DNA of 60,849 nucleotides, taken from NCBI GenBank assembly GCA_900473415.1, contig UCLR01000006.1, positions 83,706-144,554 of the forward strand, given 5' to 3'. The notes below the pieces were generated by a model. The model searched no databases, was not told where the DNA came from, and saw only the letters and a program-made list of their open reading frames with translations. Position 1 is the first letter of the stretch. Every line of letters starts with the position of its first letter. Source of the stretch: Hyphomicrobiales bacterium. Its GTDB lineage: Bacteria > Pseudomonadota > Alphaproteobacteria > Rhizobiales > Beijerinckiaceae. Positions 21,739 to 30,802 of the stretch are shown here, one piece after another. Made by a program: the position numbers and the translations under genes.

Positions 21739-22571
21739 TCTGGCACCGTTCCTTCACCCGCAATCTGATCCAGGTCGAGATCCCGGTCCTGCTGGTGCTC
21801 GCCTTCGCGCTTGCGCCCTTCCTGTGGATGCTGCTGACCTCGATCAAGCCGAATGCGGACCTCTCCCAGTTCCCGCTCCGCTACCTGCCGAGCAGCACCA
21901 CCTTCGAGCACTACAGAACGCTGATCCAGCGTACGAGTTTCCCGATCAACCTGCTGAACAGCCTCCTCATCGCCAGCGGGGCCGTCCTGCTCGGGCTGGC
22001 GACCAGCGTGCCGGCCGCCTATTCCTTCTCGCGCTTCCGCTTTCGCGGCCGGCGCACGCTGATGACCAGCTTCCTCGTCATCAACATGTTTCCGATCGTA
22101 TTGCTGATCATTCCGCTCTTCGTGCTGATGCGGGCGCTGGGGCTGATCGACACCTTCATCGGCGTCATCATCGGCCATTCGACCTTTTCTATCCCGTTCT
22201 CGATCTGGATGCTGGTCAGCTATTTCAACGCGATCCCGCGGGATCTCGACGAGGCTGCGATGATCGATGGCGCGTCACGATTGCAGACGATCCGGCTGGT
22301 GGTGCTGCCGCTGGTGATGCCGGGTATCGTCACCACAGCGATCTACGTCTTCATCACCTCGTGGAACGAATATCTGTTCGCGATGATGCTCTCGGGCGAG
22401 ACGGTGCGGCCGGTGACCGTCGCCCTGCAACTGTTCATCGGCGAATTCACGGTGCAGTGGGGCATCCTGACCGCGGGCGGAACGATCATCGCGCTGCCCG
22501 TCACCATCCTTTTCCTTTTTGTGCAGAAGCGGCTCGTCGGCGGACTGACGGCAGGAGCAGTTAAATCATGA
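21735..22571 (+). CDS. Sugar ABC transporter permease (MalG/UgpE type)
   Basis: 278 residues with six probable membrane helices. The N-terminal helix is followed by the MalG-type SIKPNADLSQFP periplasmic stretch, and the EAA loop reads LDEAAMIDGASRLQTIRLVV near residue 175. Partner of the upstream permease. Its stop overlaps the next start by four bases. Confidence 0.9.
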   Translation: MIWHRSFTRNLIQVEIPVLLVLAFALAPFLWMLLTSIKPNADLSQFPLRYLPSSTTFEHYRTLIQRTSFPINLLNSLLIASGAVLLGLATSVPAAYSFSRFRFRGRRTLMTSFLVINMFPIVLLIIPLFVLMRALGLIDTFIGVIIGHSTFSIPFSIWMLVSYFNAIPRDLDEAAMIDGASRLQTIRLVVLPLVMPGIVTTAIYVFITSWNEYLFAMMLSGETVRPVTVALQLFIGEFTVQWGILTAGGTIIALPVTILFLFVQKRLVGGLTAGAVKS

Positions 22572-23470
22572 CCAATGCGATCGGGGTCATCTCGATGTTC
22601 TACGCGCGCCCCTTCGGGCGCGAGCACTTCCCGACCTTCCGGCGCATGAAGCAGGCCGGAGCAGATGTGGTCGAGTTGCTCGTGCCAGAGCCGGGCGAGC
22701 TCGATCTCGCCGAAACCAAGGGCGCCGCAGCCGATGCCGGCCTCTCGATCGTGCTGGCCGCGCGGGTCAACCTGGCCCGTGATCTCGCCAGCCCCGATCC
22801 GGCCGCGCATCAGGCCGGAATCGCCTATCTCGAGCAATGCGTCGACATCGCCGCAGCGCTGGGGGCGGGAATCGTCGGCGGCCCGCTCTATGGCGCACCG
22901 CTCGTCTTCGCCGGCCGGGCGCCGCATCCGGTCGAGCCGGCCGAGCGCCGCCGCCGGGTCGAGGCCGTCGTGCGCGGCCTGAAACAGGTTGGGCGCCGCG
23001 CCGCCGATAAGGGTGTCGTCCTCGGCGTCGAACCCCTAAACCGCTTCGAGACCGACATGTGCAACACCTGCCGCCATGCGCTCGACTATGTCGAGGCCGT
23101 CGGCTCACCGGCCGTCGGGGTGATGCTCGATACCTTCCATATGAACATGGAGGAATATGATCTCGCCGCCTCCATCCGGCTGGCAGGGTCGCGGCTCGTG
23201 CATTTCCAGGCAAACGAGAACAATCGAGGCTTCGTCGGCTCAGGCCATATCGATTGGCCTGCTGTCGCGCGCGCGCTCGCGGCCTCGGGCTATGCCGGCC
23301 CGATCGTGCTTGAGCCGTTCCGGCGCGATGACGAGGCGGCGGGCGTGACGCTGGCGCAGTGGCGCGCGCCCTCCCGGAACGAGGATGCGGAGCTGAAGGC
23401 CAGCATCGACTATCTCAAGGCGACGCTTGCCTTCGCCGACCGGCTCGCGACGACGGAGGGAATAGCCTGA
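22568..23470 (+). CDS. Sugar phosphate isomerase/epimerase (xylose-isomerase-like TIM barrel)
   Basis: 300 residues, AP-endonuclease-2/TIM-barrel family, closest in appearance to D-tagatose/D-psicose 3-epimerases. The metal-binding residues are visible in GVEPLNRFET (Glu), GVMLDTFHMNMEEYD (Asp and His), LVHFQANENNRG (His) and IVLEPFRRDD (Glu). The phrase MCNTCRHALDYVEAVGSPAVG is also a family signature. Co-transcribed with an oxidoreductase and an importer, it would act on the imported keto-sugar or its oxidation product. Cytoplasmic. Confidence 0.82.
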   Translation: MTNAIGVISMFYARPFGREHFPTFRRMKQAGADVVELLVPEPGELDLAETKGAAADAGLSIVLAARVNLARDLASPDPAAHQAGIAYLEQCVDIAAALGAGIVGGPLYGAPLVFAGRAPHPVEPAERRRRVEAVVRGLKQVGRRAADKGVVLGVEPLNRFETDMCNTCRHALDYVEAVGSPAVGVMLDTFHMNMEEYDLAASIRLAGSRLVHFQANENNRGFVGSGHIDWPAVARALAASGYAGPIVLEPFRRDDEAAGVTLAQWRAPSRNEDAELKASIDYLKATLAFADRLATTEGIA

Positions 23471-24489
23471 TGAGCGCCCCCTTGCGCCTCGGCTGGATCG
23501 GCTGCGGCACGCATGCCAACGAGATGCTGTTGCCGCAAGTCACGCGGCACGACGTCGTCCTGCAGGCGATCTGCGACATCTCGCAGGACAGCCTCGCGTC
23601 CACCGGTCGGCGCTATGGCGTCGCGCCCGAGAACCGGATGAGCGACTGGCGCGCGCTGCTCGCCCGCACGGATATCGACGCCGTCGGTCTCGCCATGGGG
23701 CCTCAGCAGCACCATGAGGTCGGTCTTGCCGCCATCGCGCGCGACTTGCCGCTCTTCATCGAGAAGCCGCCGGCCGCGACATCGCGGCAAGCGCAGGAAC
23801 TGGCGGATGCCGCAAAGGCGCGGGGCGTTCCGGTCGTCGTCGGTTTCATGAAACGATACTCCACCGCCAATCGGATCGCGGCCAACGTCATCCACGGGCC
23901 GGAGTTCGGAGCGACGGCGAGCTTCCTCGGCCAGTACATGACCGCGCCGACATACTTCGCCAAGGACGTCGACTACACCGGCTTCTATCTGCATCACTGC
24001 GTGCACTATTTCGACCTGATCCCCCATCTGATGGGAGAGGTCGCAACGGTCAGCGCGCGCCGTCACGAATTGGAGCCCGGCAAGCTTCTCCTTCATGTCG
24101 ACTTCCGCTTCCGCAATGGCGGTCTCGGCACGCTCGTCATGGGTACGCATCAGTCGCGCGGCACGCCGATGGAATGGTGGCAGGTGATGGGCGACCATCG
24201 CCGCGTCGAGGTCCGGAACCTGCACGAGGTGCGTTATTTCCGCAGCCCGCCTTTCAAGGTTTCGCGGGGCGACGCCACCCTGGCCGACGGAGAGGACACG
24301 CTGGTCTGGGAGCCCAATTTCACGGTCGCCGCCAATGAGGACCACAAGGGATACCATGCGATCCTGGGTGATTTCGTACGCGCGGCGCGCGGCGAGAAGC
24401 TCGACCTTCCGGATGCAGCCGCAGGGGCGAGAGCTCTCGCACTTCTCGAACAGGCCATCGCTTCAGCTGAAGCTGATCGGCCGCGGTGA
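23470..24489 (+). CDS. Gfo/Idh/MocA-family NAD(P)-dependent oxidoreductase
   Basis: 339 residues from the ATG at 23470, which overlaps the epimerase stop by one base. N-terminal Rossmann domain begins LGWIGCGTHANEMLLPQV. The EKP motif FIEKPPAATSRQAQELADA near residue 100 is diagnostic. C-terminal substrate domain with the conserved YTGFYLHHCVHYFDLIPHL (catalytic Asp/His region). Oxidises a sugar, inositol or sugar acid; substrate undetermined. Last gene of the operon, followed by a hairpin shared with the convergent gene. Confidence 0.87.
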   Translation: MSAPLRLGWIGCGTHANEMLLPQVTRHDVVLQAICDISQDSLASTGRRYGVAPENRMSDWRALLARTDIDAVGLAMGPQQHHEVGLAAIARDLPLFIEKPPAATSRQAQELADAAKARGVPVVVGFMKRYSTANRIAANVIHGPEFGATASFLGQYMTAPTYFAKDVDYTGFYLHHCVHYFDLIPHLMGEVATVSARRHELEPGKLLLHVDFRFRNGGLGTLVMGTHQSRGTPMEWWQVMGDHRRVEVRNLHEVRYFRSPPFKVSRGDATLADGEDTLVWEPNFTVAANEDHKGYHAILGDFVRAARGEKLDLPDAAAGARALALLEQAIASAEADRPR

Positions 24490-24616
24490 CACGATGGTGG
24501 ATGAAGGCGCTGGTCTGGAACAAGTCGACTCGGTGTCGTGGTCGGAAACGATCGTATCCGGATGGCCGCGCAAACGGATGCTGCTCTTACGTCTGTCGAT
24601 GTCAGAGTCCGGAAAG

Positions 24617-24640
24617 CCCGGCGCCGCATGGGGCGCCGGG
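24617..24640. terminator. Hairpin between convergent operons
   Basis: CCCGGCGCC pairs with GGCGCCGGG across a six-base loop. It lies 127 bases after the oxidoreductase stop and 13 bases from the stop of the convergent binding-protein gene. No T run, so factor-independent termination is not certain. Confidence 0.5.
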
Positions 24641-24652
24641 GTCATCGCGGTT

Positions 24653-26212
24653 TCAGCGGTTTTTCGAGACGTTCCAGTAGACTGGGACGCCGGGTGAGAG
24701 CAGCCCGTTGAGACTCGCCTGCTGGCCGCGCACGAGCCAGAACTGGCCGACGGGGACGTAAGGAACCGTCTCGACGGCGCGCTCCTGGATCTTCCGCGCG
24801 ATCGCCTTGCGGCCCTCGAGGTCGGGCGTCATCGTGAACTCGGCGCGCAGCTTCTCGATCGCCTCGTCGCAAGGCCAACCGAACCACGAGTTCTCACAGT
24901 TTGAGCGCAGCGCCAGATGCCCGACCGGCTCGGTCATGTCCGGCGCAGCCGGCCCTGAGGCAAAGGTCGACCAGCCGCCTTGCTCGATCGGGTTCTTGCT
25001 GGTGCGCCGGCTCGAGAGCGTGCCCCAGTCCATCGCCTGGTAGTCGACATTGAGGCCGGCATCGCGCATCAGCTGCGAGACGACGAGCGTCTGCGGGCTG
25101 AGCGCGGTCTCGGTCGCATCGAGCACGACGATCTTCTCGCCCTTGTAGCCGCTCTCCGCGATCAGCTTCTTGGCCGCAGCCACATCCGCTTTCGGCCAGG
25201 CCGCATCGGTGAAATAGGGCGAGTCACACATGTAGAAAGAGGGGCAGACGGTGTAGAGCGCCTTGTCGTCGACATAGGCGCGCACCGCCTGCTCCTGGTC
25301 GACGAGGCGCAGGATCGCCTGGCGGAGCTTGAGGTTGTTGAAGGGCGGCTGCGACTGGTTCATCCGGAAGACGCCCTGCAGCGCGGAGAGCTTCGACACG
25401 GTGATCTTGCTGTTGCCCTTTACCAGCGAGATCATGTCCGGCGGCATCTCCTCGAAGATGTCGATCTCGCCGGCCTGCAGCGCGTTCAGCGCCGTCTGGG
25501 CGTCGGGCATGATCAGCCATTCGACGCGGTCGACATTCGCGAGCTTGCCGCCGGCGAGGCCGTCCGGCGCTTCCTTGCGAGGCTGATAGGTCGGGGCCTT
25601 GGCGTAGACGATCTTCGAACCCGGCGACCACTGCTCCTTGACCAGCATGAAGGGGCCGGAGCCGGTCGCGTCGGTAATGTTCTGGTTCGAGGGCGTGGCG
25701 GCAATGCGCGCCGGCATGATGACCGGCAGCATCGAGCTCGGCTTGCCGAGCGCGTCGAGCACGAGGCCCCAGCGGTCCTTCAGCACCAGCGTGACCGTCT
25801 TGGGGTCGGTCGCGGTCAGCGAGGCGGTATGCGCCGCGAGTTGCTGGCCGAGACCGTCACGCTCGCCCCAGCGCTTCACCGAGGCGACGACGTCGGTGCT
25901 CGTCACCGGTGTGTTGTCATGGAACTTCAGCCCGTCCCGGAGCACGAAGGTCCAGGTCAGGCCGTCCGGCGAAGTGGTGAAGCTTTCCACCATCTGCGGC
26001 TTGATCAGGCCCTTCGCATCCTGCGCGAAGAGCGTGTCGTAGACCATATAGGCGTGGTTGCGGACCATGTAGTCCGAGGTCGTCATCGGGTCGAGCGTGC
26101 GCAGGTCGCCGAAGGGGCGCACCTTCAACACCGTCTGCGCGGCGGCGGGCAGCGCCGCCAGCGACAGGGCGAAGCCCGCGGCCAGCGCCATTCGTCTCGT
26201 CAGTTTTCTCAT
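24653..26212 (-). CDS. Peptide/nickel-type ABC transporter substrate-binding protein
   Basis: 519 residues, the usual length for family 5 binding proteins (DppA/OppA type). Signal peptide MRKLTRRMALAAGFALSLAA with an AxA site before QTVLK. The N-terminal lobe has LRTLDPMTTSDYMVRNHAYM and FVLRDGLKFHDNTPVTSTDV, the family hallmarks; the second lobe carries FRMNQSQPPFNNLKLRQAIL. Binds a small peptide, an oligosaccharide or a metal chelate; no feature picks one. It is the last gene in a three-gene unit with two permeases upstream (26256–28089). Confidence 0.9.
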   Translation of the reverse strand: MRKLTRRMALAAGFALSLAALPAAAQTVLKVRPFGDLRTLDPMTTSDYMVRNHAYMVYDTLFAQDAKGLIKPQMVESFTTSPDGLTWTFVLRDGLKFHDNTPVTSTDVVASVKRWGERDGLGQQLAAHTASLTATDPKTVTLVLKDRWGLVLDALGKPSSMLPVIMPARIAATPSNQNITDATGSGPFMLVKEQWSPGSKIVYAKAPTYQPRKEAPDGLAGGKLANVDRVEWLIMPDAQTALNALQAGEIDIFEEMPPDMISLVKGNSKITVSKLSALQGVFRMNQSQPPFNNLKLRQAILRLVDQEQAVRAYVDDKALYTVCPSFYMCDSPYFTDAAWPKADVAAAKKLIAESGYKGEKIVVLDATETALSPQTLVVSQLMRDAGLNVDYQAMDWGTLSSRRTSKNPIEQGGWSTFASGPAAPDMTEPVGHLALRSNCENSWFGWPCDEAIEKLRAEFTMTPDLEGRKAIARKIQERAVETVPYVPVGQFWLVRGQQASLNGLLSPGVPVYWNVSKNR

Positions 26213-26255
26213 TCTTCCCTCCCTGTGGACTGCCTTGCGGTTCTTGTTGTCGGCC

Positions 26256-27134
26256 CTAGACCCTGAGCTTGCGGGCGAGGCGGGGATCGATGGCGTCGCG
26301 CAACGCGTCGCCGAGCACGTTGACGGTCAGCACGAGCAACGCCAGCGCCACGCCGGGGAAGGCGATCATCCAGGGCGCGCGCTGCATGAAGGGCCGCGCC
26401 TCGGCCAGCATGTTGCCCCAGCTCGGGATCGTGGGCGGCGTTCCGGCGCCCAGGAAGGACAGGATCGACTCCACGATCATCGCCGAGGCGAAGACATAGG
26501 TCGCCTGCACGATCACGGGCGCGGCCGCATTGGGCAGGATGTGGCGCAGCAGCATCCGTGCGAGCCCCGTGCCGTTGGTGATTGCCGCCTCGACATAGGT
26601 CTGCTCGCGCAGCACCAGCACCGAGGAGCGCACGACACGCGCCATGCGCGGGATCTCGGCGATGGAGATCGCGATGACGACGTTCTGCACGCTCGATCCG
26701 AACAGCGACATCAGCGCGATGGCGAGCAGGATACCGGGGATCGCCATGAGCCCGTCCATCACCCGCATCACCGTGCCGTCGAGCCAGCGCACATAGCCGG
26801 CGACGAGGCCGATCAGCAGGCCGAACGAGACGGTCAGGACGGTGACGAGCGCGCCGATCGTCAGCGAGATGCGCGTGCCGTTCAGCGTGCGCGACAGGGT
26901 GGAGCGGCCGAGCTGGTCGGTGCCGAACCAGTGCTCGCCGCCTGGCGGGCGCAGGCGCTGGATCGGGTTCACGCGCACCGGATCGGGCAGGATATAGGGC
27001 GCGATCAGGGCGATCAGGGTGAAGGCCGCCAGAACGGCGAGCCCGGTCAGGATCGTGGGATTGCTGCGGAGGAAGCGGCGCAGGCTCTGGAAGAGGCCGG
27101 GCGTCTTCCGCGCGACGGAGCCGGTCACGGTCAT
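26256..27134 (-). CDS. ABC transporter permease (DppC type)
   Basis: 292 residues from the ATG at 27134 (MTVTGSVARK); the open frame extends 28 codons upstream into the other permease gene. The OppC/DppC N-terminal cytoplasmic helix is followed by TILTGLAVLAAFTLIALIA, the periplasmic HWFGTDQLGRSTLSRTL and the EAA-like loop VEAAITNGTGLARMLLRHIL. Six membrane helices predicted by eye. 13 bases separate it from the upstream permease. Confidence 0.9.
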   Translation of the reverse strand: MTVTGSVARKTPGLFQSLRRFLRSNPTILTGLAVLAAFTLIALIAPYILPDPVRVNPIQRLRPPGGEHWFGTDQLGRSTLSRTLNGTRISLTIGALVTVLTVSFGLLIGLVAGYVRWLDGTVMRVMDGLMAIPGILLAIALMSLFGSSVQNVVIAISIAEIPRMARVVRSSVLVLREQTYVEAAITNGTGLARMLLRHILPNAAAPVIVQATYVFASAMIVESILSFLGAGTPPTIPSWGNMLAEARPFMQRAPWMIAFPGVALALLVLTVNVLGDALRDAIDPRLARKLRV

Positions 27135-27147
27135 CGTCACGGCGCCC

Positions 27148-28089
27148 TCAATAGCGGATGCGCGGATCGAACAGCACGTAGCTGAGATCGACCAGCAGGT
27201 TGACGGTGACGTAGACAAGCGAGAATAGAAGGATGAGCCCCTGCACCACTGGATAATCTCGCCGCAGGATGGCGTCGGTCGTCAGTCGGCCGAGTCCGGG
27301 GATGTTGAACACGGTCTCGGTCACCACCACGCCCCCGAGCAGGGCGGCGATGCCGACGCCGACGACGGTCACGACCGGGATCGCGCAGTTCTTGAGGGCG
27401 TGGCGCAGCACGACACGGCCGGGCTTCATGCCCTTGGCGTGGGCGGTGCGGACATAGTCCTCCGACAGCACCTCCAGCAGGCTCGCTCGCGTGACGCGCG
27501 CGAGCAGCGCCGCGTAGAGCATGGCGAGAGCAAGCCCCGGCAGGATGAGGCTGTTCAGGCAGGGCAGCAGCCCCTGCGAGACCGGCACATAGCCCTGCGT
27601 CGGAAACCAGCCGAGCGACAGCGCGAAGACATAGACCAGCAGGAAGGCGACGACGAAGACCGGGGAGGAAAAGCCGACCATGGCGAAGGCCATCACGGCC
27701 CGGTCCGTCCTGCTGCCGGCCTTAAGCGCGCTCAGCGTGCCGAGCGGGAGCGCGATGGCGAGCGCCATCAGGATCGCGACGAGCGCCAGCATCGCGGTTG
27801 GCTCGATCCGCATCCCGATCAGCCGCGTCACCTCCATGTCCGAGAAGACCGAGCGGCCGAGATCCCCCTGCGCGAGCTGGCCCGCCCAGGCGACGAGCTG
27901 CTCGACCAGCGGCCTGTCGAGGCCGAGCTGGGCCCGGATCGAGGCGATCTGCGCCGTCGTGGCCTGGTCGCCGGCAATCAGGATCGCCGGGTCGCCCGGT
28001 GTCAGTCGCAGCAGGAAGAAGACGAAAAGACCAACGAAGCCCAGAACGGGAACCGTCGCCGCCAGCCGGCGCAGGACATAGGAGATCAT
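27148..28089 (-). CDS. ABC transporter permease (DppB type)
   Basis: 313 residues from the ATG at 28089 (MISYVLRRLAATVPVLG); the frame extends further upstream, but that part lies in the promoter region. The DppB hallmarks are the first helix followed by RLTPGDPAILIAGDQAT, and the EAA-like region LSEDYVRTAHAKGMKPGRVV with RHALKNCAIPVV. Partner of the DppC-type permease. No dppD/dppF ATPases follow, so they must be encoded elsewhere. Confidence 0.92.
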   Translation of the reverse strand: MISYVLRRLAATVPVLGFVGLFVFFLLRLTPGDPAILIAGDQATTAQIASIRAQLGLDRPLVEQLVAWAGQLAQGDLGRSVFSDMEVTRLIGMRIEPTAMLALVAILMALAIALPLGTLSALKAGSRTDRAVMAFAMVGFSSPVFVVAFLLVYVFALSLGWFPTQGYVPVSQGLLPCLNSLILPGLALAMLYAALLARVTRASLLEVLSEDYVRTAHAKGMKPGRVVLRHALKNCAIPVVTVVGVGIAALLGGVVVTETVFNIPGLGRLTTDAILRRDYPVVQGLILLFSLVYVTVNLLVDLSYVLFDPRIRY

Positions 28090-28153
28090 GGGTGCGCGCA
28101 GAGGTTCGCGGCGAAAAGATGCGCGCCCATCGTCTCGTCTCCTTGCCCAAGTT

Positions 28154-28167
28154 TTGTAACGTTTCAA
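28154..28167. promoter_or_regulatory. LacI-family operator, distal site
   Basis: TTGTAACGTTTCAA has a central AACGTT and symmetric TTG/CAA ends, with one mismatch pair. This is the LacI/PurR-like operator style. It lies 64 bases upstream of the permease start, on the side of the transport operon. Confidence 0.6.
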
Positions 28168-28254
28168 TCAGGCTCTCACAGGCCGAATAAAGTGGCAAGT
28201 GACTTTATGGCAGCTTGCGGAATGCGATTTGATCCGCAAAGATGGCAGCAGTTT

Positions 28255-28266
28255 TGAACCGTTTCA
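28255..28266. promoter_or_regulatory. LacI-family operator, proximal to the LacI gene
   Basis: TGAACCGTTTCA is a near-palindrome of the same family, with TGAA/TTCA ends and a central CCG–style dyad. It is 12 bases before the LacI start codon and about 100 bases from the other site, suitable for looping and for autoregulation. Confidence 0.6.
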
Positions 28267-28278
28267 CAGAGAGAATGG

Positions 28279-29310
28279 ATGACGACGATTCGGGATGTGG
28301 CGCGTCTGGCCAATGTGTCGGTGGCGACCGTGTCGAACGTGCTCAACAGTGCCGATCGCGTCAGTCCCGAGCTCGCGGCGCGGGTTCGCGCCGCGATGGA
28401 GAAGCTGAGCTATACGCCTCATGCCGGGGCGCGCTCGCTGCGCAAACGGTCGAGCGGGTTGATCGGGCTCGTCGTCGGCGACATCACCAACCCGTTTTTC
28501 TCCGACCTGTTCGAGGCGGTGGAAGACGCAGCTGCGGCCTGCGGCTATCTCGTGCTGCTGTGCAATTCGAACGAGCGCAGCGAACGGGAGGAGGCGCATC
28601 TGCGCATGCTGCGCACGCAGCGCATCGACGGGCTCATCCTGGCGCCGACCGGCGCGATCTCGATGAACCGGGCCTCGCTCCTCGCCCAGCTCGAAGTGCC
28701 GGTCGTCCTCGTCGACCGAGCGATGGAGGGGCTCGGCTATGATGCCGTCGTTCTCGACAATCGGCGGGCAGGCTTCGAGGCGACGCAGCATCTGATCGTC
28801 TGCGGCCACCAGCGGATCGGCCTCGTCAACGGGCCCGAGGTGCTGCGCACGGCGGCAGAGCGTCTCGCCGGCTATCGTGAGGCACTGCTGGCGGCAGGAC
28901 TTGGCTTTGATCCTGCGCTCGTTCGCGATGCGGGCTTCCGCCAGCAACCGGCCGAGCAGGCGATGGCGGAGCTCCTGGCCTTGTCGGAGCCGCCCAGCGC
29001 GATCTTTGCCACCAACAACCTGATGACGATCGGTGTAGCGAAGGCGCTGGCGGATCGCGGCCTTGCCTGCCCGCAGGACATCTCCCTGATCGGCATCGAC
29101 GACCTGCCCTGGGCCGCGGCGGTCTCGCCCCAGCTCAGCGCCGTCGCGCAGCCCGTCCGCGCCATGGGCGAGGCCGCGTTCGATCTTCTGAGCCGGCGTC
29201 TCGCCGGAACGCTGAGCGGCCCCGGAACGACCACCGTGATGGCGCCACGCCTGGTCATTCGCCGCTCCTGCGGCGCGCCTGCACCCGGAAAACCTGCCCA
29301 TGTCGACTGA
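28279..29310 (+). CDS. LacI-family transcriptional regulator
   Basis: 343 residues. The N-terminal headpiece TTIRDVARLANVSVATVSNV is a classic LacI helix-turn-helix, followed by the hinge YTPHAGARSLRKRSSG and a periplasmic-binding-protein-like core (SGLIGLVVGDITNPFFSDLF; TNNLMTIGVAKAL; LIGIDDLPWAAAVSPQLSAV). It is divergent from the peptide-type ABC operon and overlaps the following amidase by 11 bases, so it probably controls both. The two operators in the 190-base gap support this. Ligand unknown. Confidence 0.92.
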   Translation: MTTIRDVARLANVSVATVSNVLNSADRVSPELAARVRAAMEKLSYTPHAGARSLRKRSSGLIGLVVGDITNPFFSDLFEAVEDAAAACGYLVLLCNSNERSEREEAHLRMLRTQRIDGLILAPTGAISMNRASLLAQLEVPVVLVDRAMEGLGYDAVVLDNRRAGFEATQHLIVCGHQRIGLVNGPEVLRTAAERLAGYREALLAAGLGFDPALVRDAGFRQQPAEQAMAELLALSEPPSAIFATNNLMTIGVAKALADRGLACPQDISLIGIDDLPWAAAVSPQLSAVAQPVRAMGEAAFDLLSRRLAGTLSGPGTTTVMAPRLVIRRSCGAPAPGKPAHVD

Positions 29311-30706
29311 ACTCACCACGCTCGGCGCGCTCGCCGTGCGCGATCTCCTCGTCGCCGGCGAGGTTACCTCGGTCGAGCTGGTCGAGGCTGCCGCGGCGCG
29401 CCTGGCCATCATCGAGCCGCAGCTCAACGCTGTGCCCACGCTCTGCCTGGACCGCGCGCGGGAGCAGGCCCGCGCGGCCGATGCGGCGAGAAGGGCAGGG
29501 CGTTCGACCCTGCTCGGCGGACTGCCGATCGTCGTCAAGGACAACAACGACGTCGCAGGCGTGCGCAATACCGGCGGCACCTCGATCTTCCGAGACCGCA
29601 TCTCGACCGAGTCCGACCGGACCGTGGCGCTGATGGAGGCGAATGGCGCGATCACGCTTGGCAAGTCGAACCTGTCTGAGCTCGGCGGCGCGCAGACCAC
29701 CAACAGTGTCCACGGTGCGACGCGAAACCCGTACGACCGGCGGCTGACCTGCGGCGGCTCCTCCGGCGGGGCGGCCGTGGCACTCGCGACGGGCGAAGCC
29801 TGGCTCGCCCATGGCAACGACTATGGCGGCAGCCTGCGCATCCCGGCGGCGTTCTGCAACGTCACCGGCCTGCGACCGACACCGGGCCGAGTGCCGCGCA
29901 AGAGGCTCGCCGATCCCTTCGACACCATCGCCGTCGAGGGGCCGATGGCGCGCGACGTCGCCGATCTCGCCCTCTTCTTCGATGCGATGACCGGCTATGA
30001 CCCAGGCGACATCCTGACCGCGCCGAGCGGCGAACCACCCTTCCTCGAAGCTGCGCAGGCGCCGCTGAAGCCGGCACGCGTCGCCATCTCGTCGGATCTC
30101 GGTCTGCTGCCGATCGAGGAGCCGATTCGGCTCGCGCTCGACGACCTCGCGGCGATTCTGGGCAAGGCCGGGGTGGCGGTCACGCATGGGGCGCCGGACG
30201 TCACCGGCGCGATGGATGCTTTCCGCGTGCTGCGCGGGGAAGGCTTCTACGCGACTTTCGCGCCGCTCTTCGACACGCATCGCGCGCTGTTCCCGGCACC
30301 TGTTCTCGTCGACTTGCTGCGCGGCCGCGACCAGCCGGGCAGCGCCATCGTCGCCGCCAATCGCCAGCGCAACGAGCTTTACCGCCGCGCCGTCGACTTC
30401 CTCGACGAGCACGACTTCCTGATCTGCCCGGCGACGCAGGCGATGCCCTTTTCCGTCGAGACGCTGTTCCCGACGGCCATCGAAAGCCAGCCGATGCAGG
30501 ACTATCTCGACTGGATCTCGATCACCGCGATCTGGTCGATCACGGGCCTGCCCGCCATCGCCATCCCGATCGGCTTCTCACGAGAGGGCCTGCCGATCGG
30601 CGTGCAGATCCTCTCCCATGCCCGCCGCGAGGTCGATCTCTTCCGGCTGGCGGCCTGGATCGAGCGGGAGCTCGCGTTGCCGAAGGCGCCGATCGACCCG
30701 CGGTAG
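29300..30706 (+). CDS. Amidase (amidase-signature family)
   Basis: 468 residues. The Ser–cisSer–Lys catalytic triad of the amidase signature family is visible: Lys in IVVKDNNDVAG, the Gly/Ser-rich TCGGSSGGAAVALATG and the nucleophile Ser in GNDYGGSLRIPAAFC. No signal peptide, so cytoplasmic. Hydrolyses a carboxamide (for example an amide taken up by the divergent transporter; inference). Indole-acetamide hydrolase, allophanate hydrolase and GatA are related, but the missing GatB/C context argues against GatA. Confidence 0.88.
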   Translation: MSTELTTLGALAVRDLLVAGEVTSVELVEAAAARLAIIEPQLNAVPTLCLDRAREQARAADAARRAGRSTLLGGLPIVVKDNNDVAGVRNTGGTSIFRDRISTESDRTVALMEANGAITLGKSNLSELGGAQTTNSVHGATRNPYDRRLTCGGSSGGAAVALATGEAWLAHGNDYGGSLRIPAAFCNVTGLRPTPGRVPRKRLADPFDTIAVEGPMARDVADLALFFDAMTGYDPGDILTAPSGEPPFLEAAQAPLKPARVAISSDLGLLPIEEPIRLALDDLAAILGKAGVAVTHGAPDVTGAMDAFRVLRGEGFYATFAPLFDTHRALFPAPVLVDLLRGRDQPGSAIVAANRQRNELYRRAVDFLDEHDFLICPATQAMPFSVETLFPTAIESQPMQDYLDWISITAIWSITGLPAIAIPIGFSREGLPIGVQILSHARREVDLFRLAAWIERELALPKAPIDPR

Positions 30707-30802
30707 GGCGAGCGGGCGGCGTCCTCTGGAACACGCTCTTCACCACCTGAAGCGGATGGCGCCCTTTCCGTAGGCTGCGGCTATTCTGGCGAACTCGCCC
30801 CA

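Noticed and set aside
24653..28089. Nickel-uptake (nik) operon
   Set aside because: Family 5 binding proteins and their permeases are shared by peptide, nickel and sugar importers; no nickel-specific residue or ATPase context supports nik.
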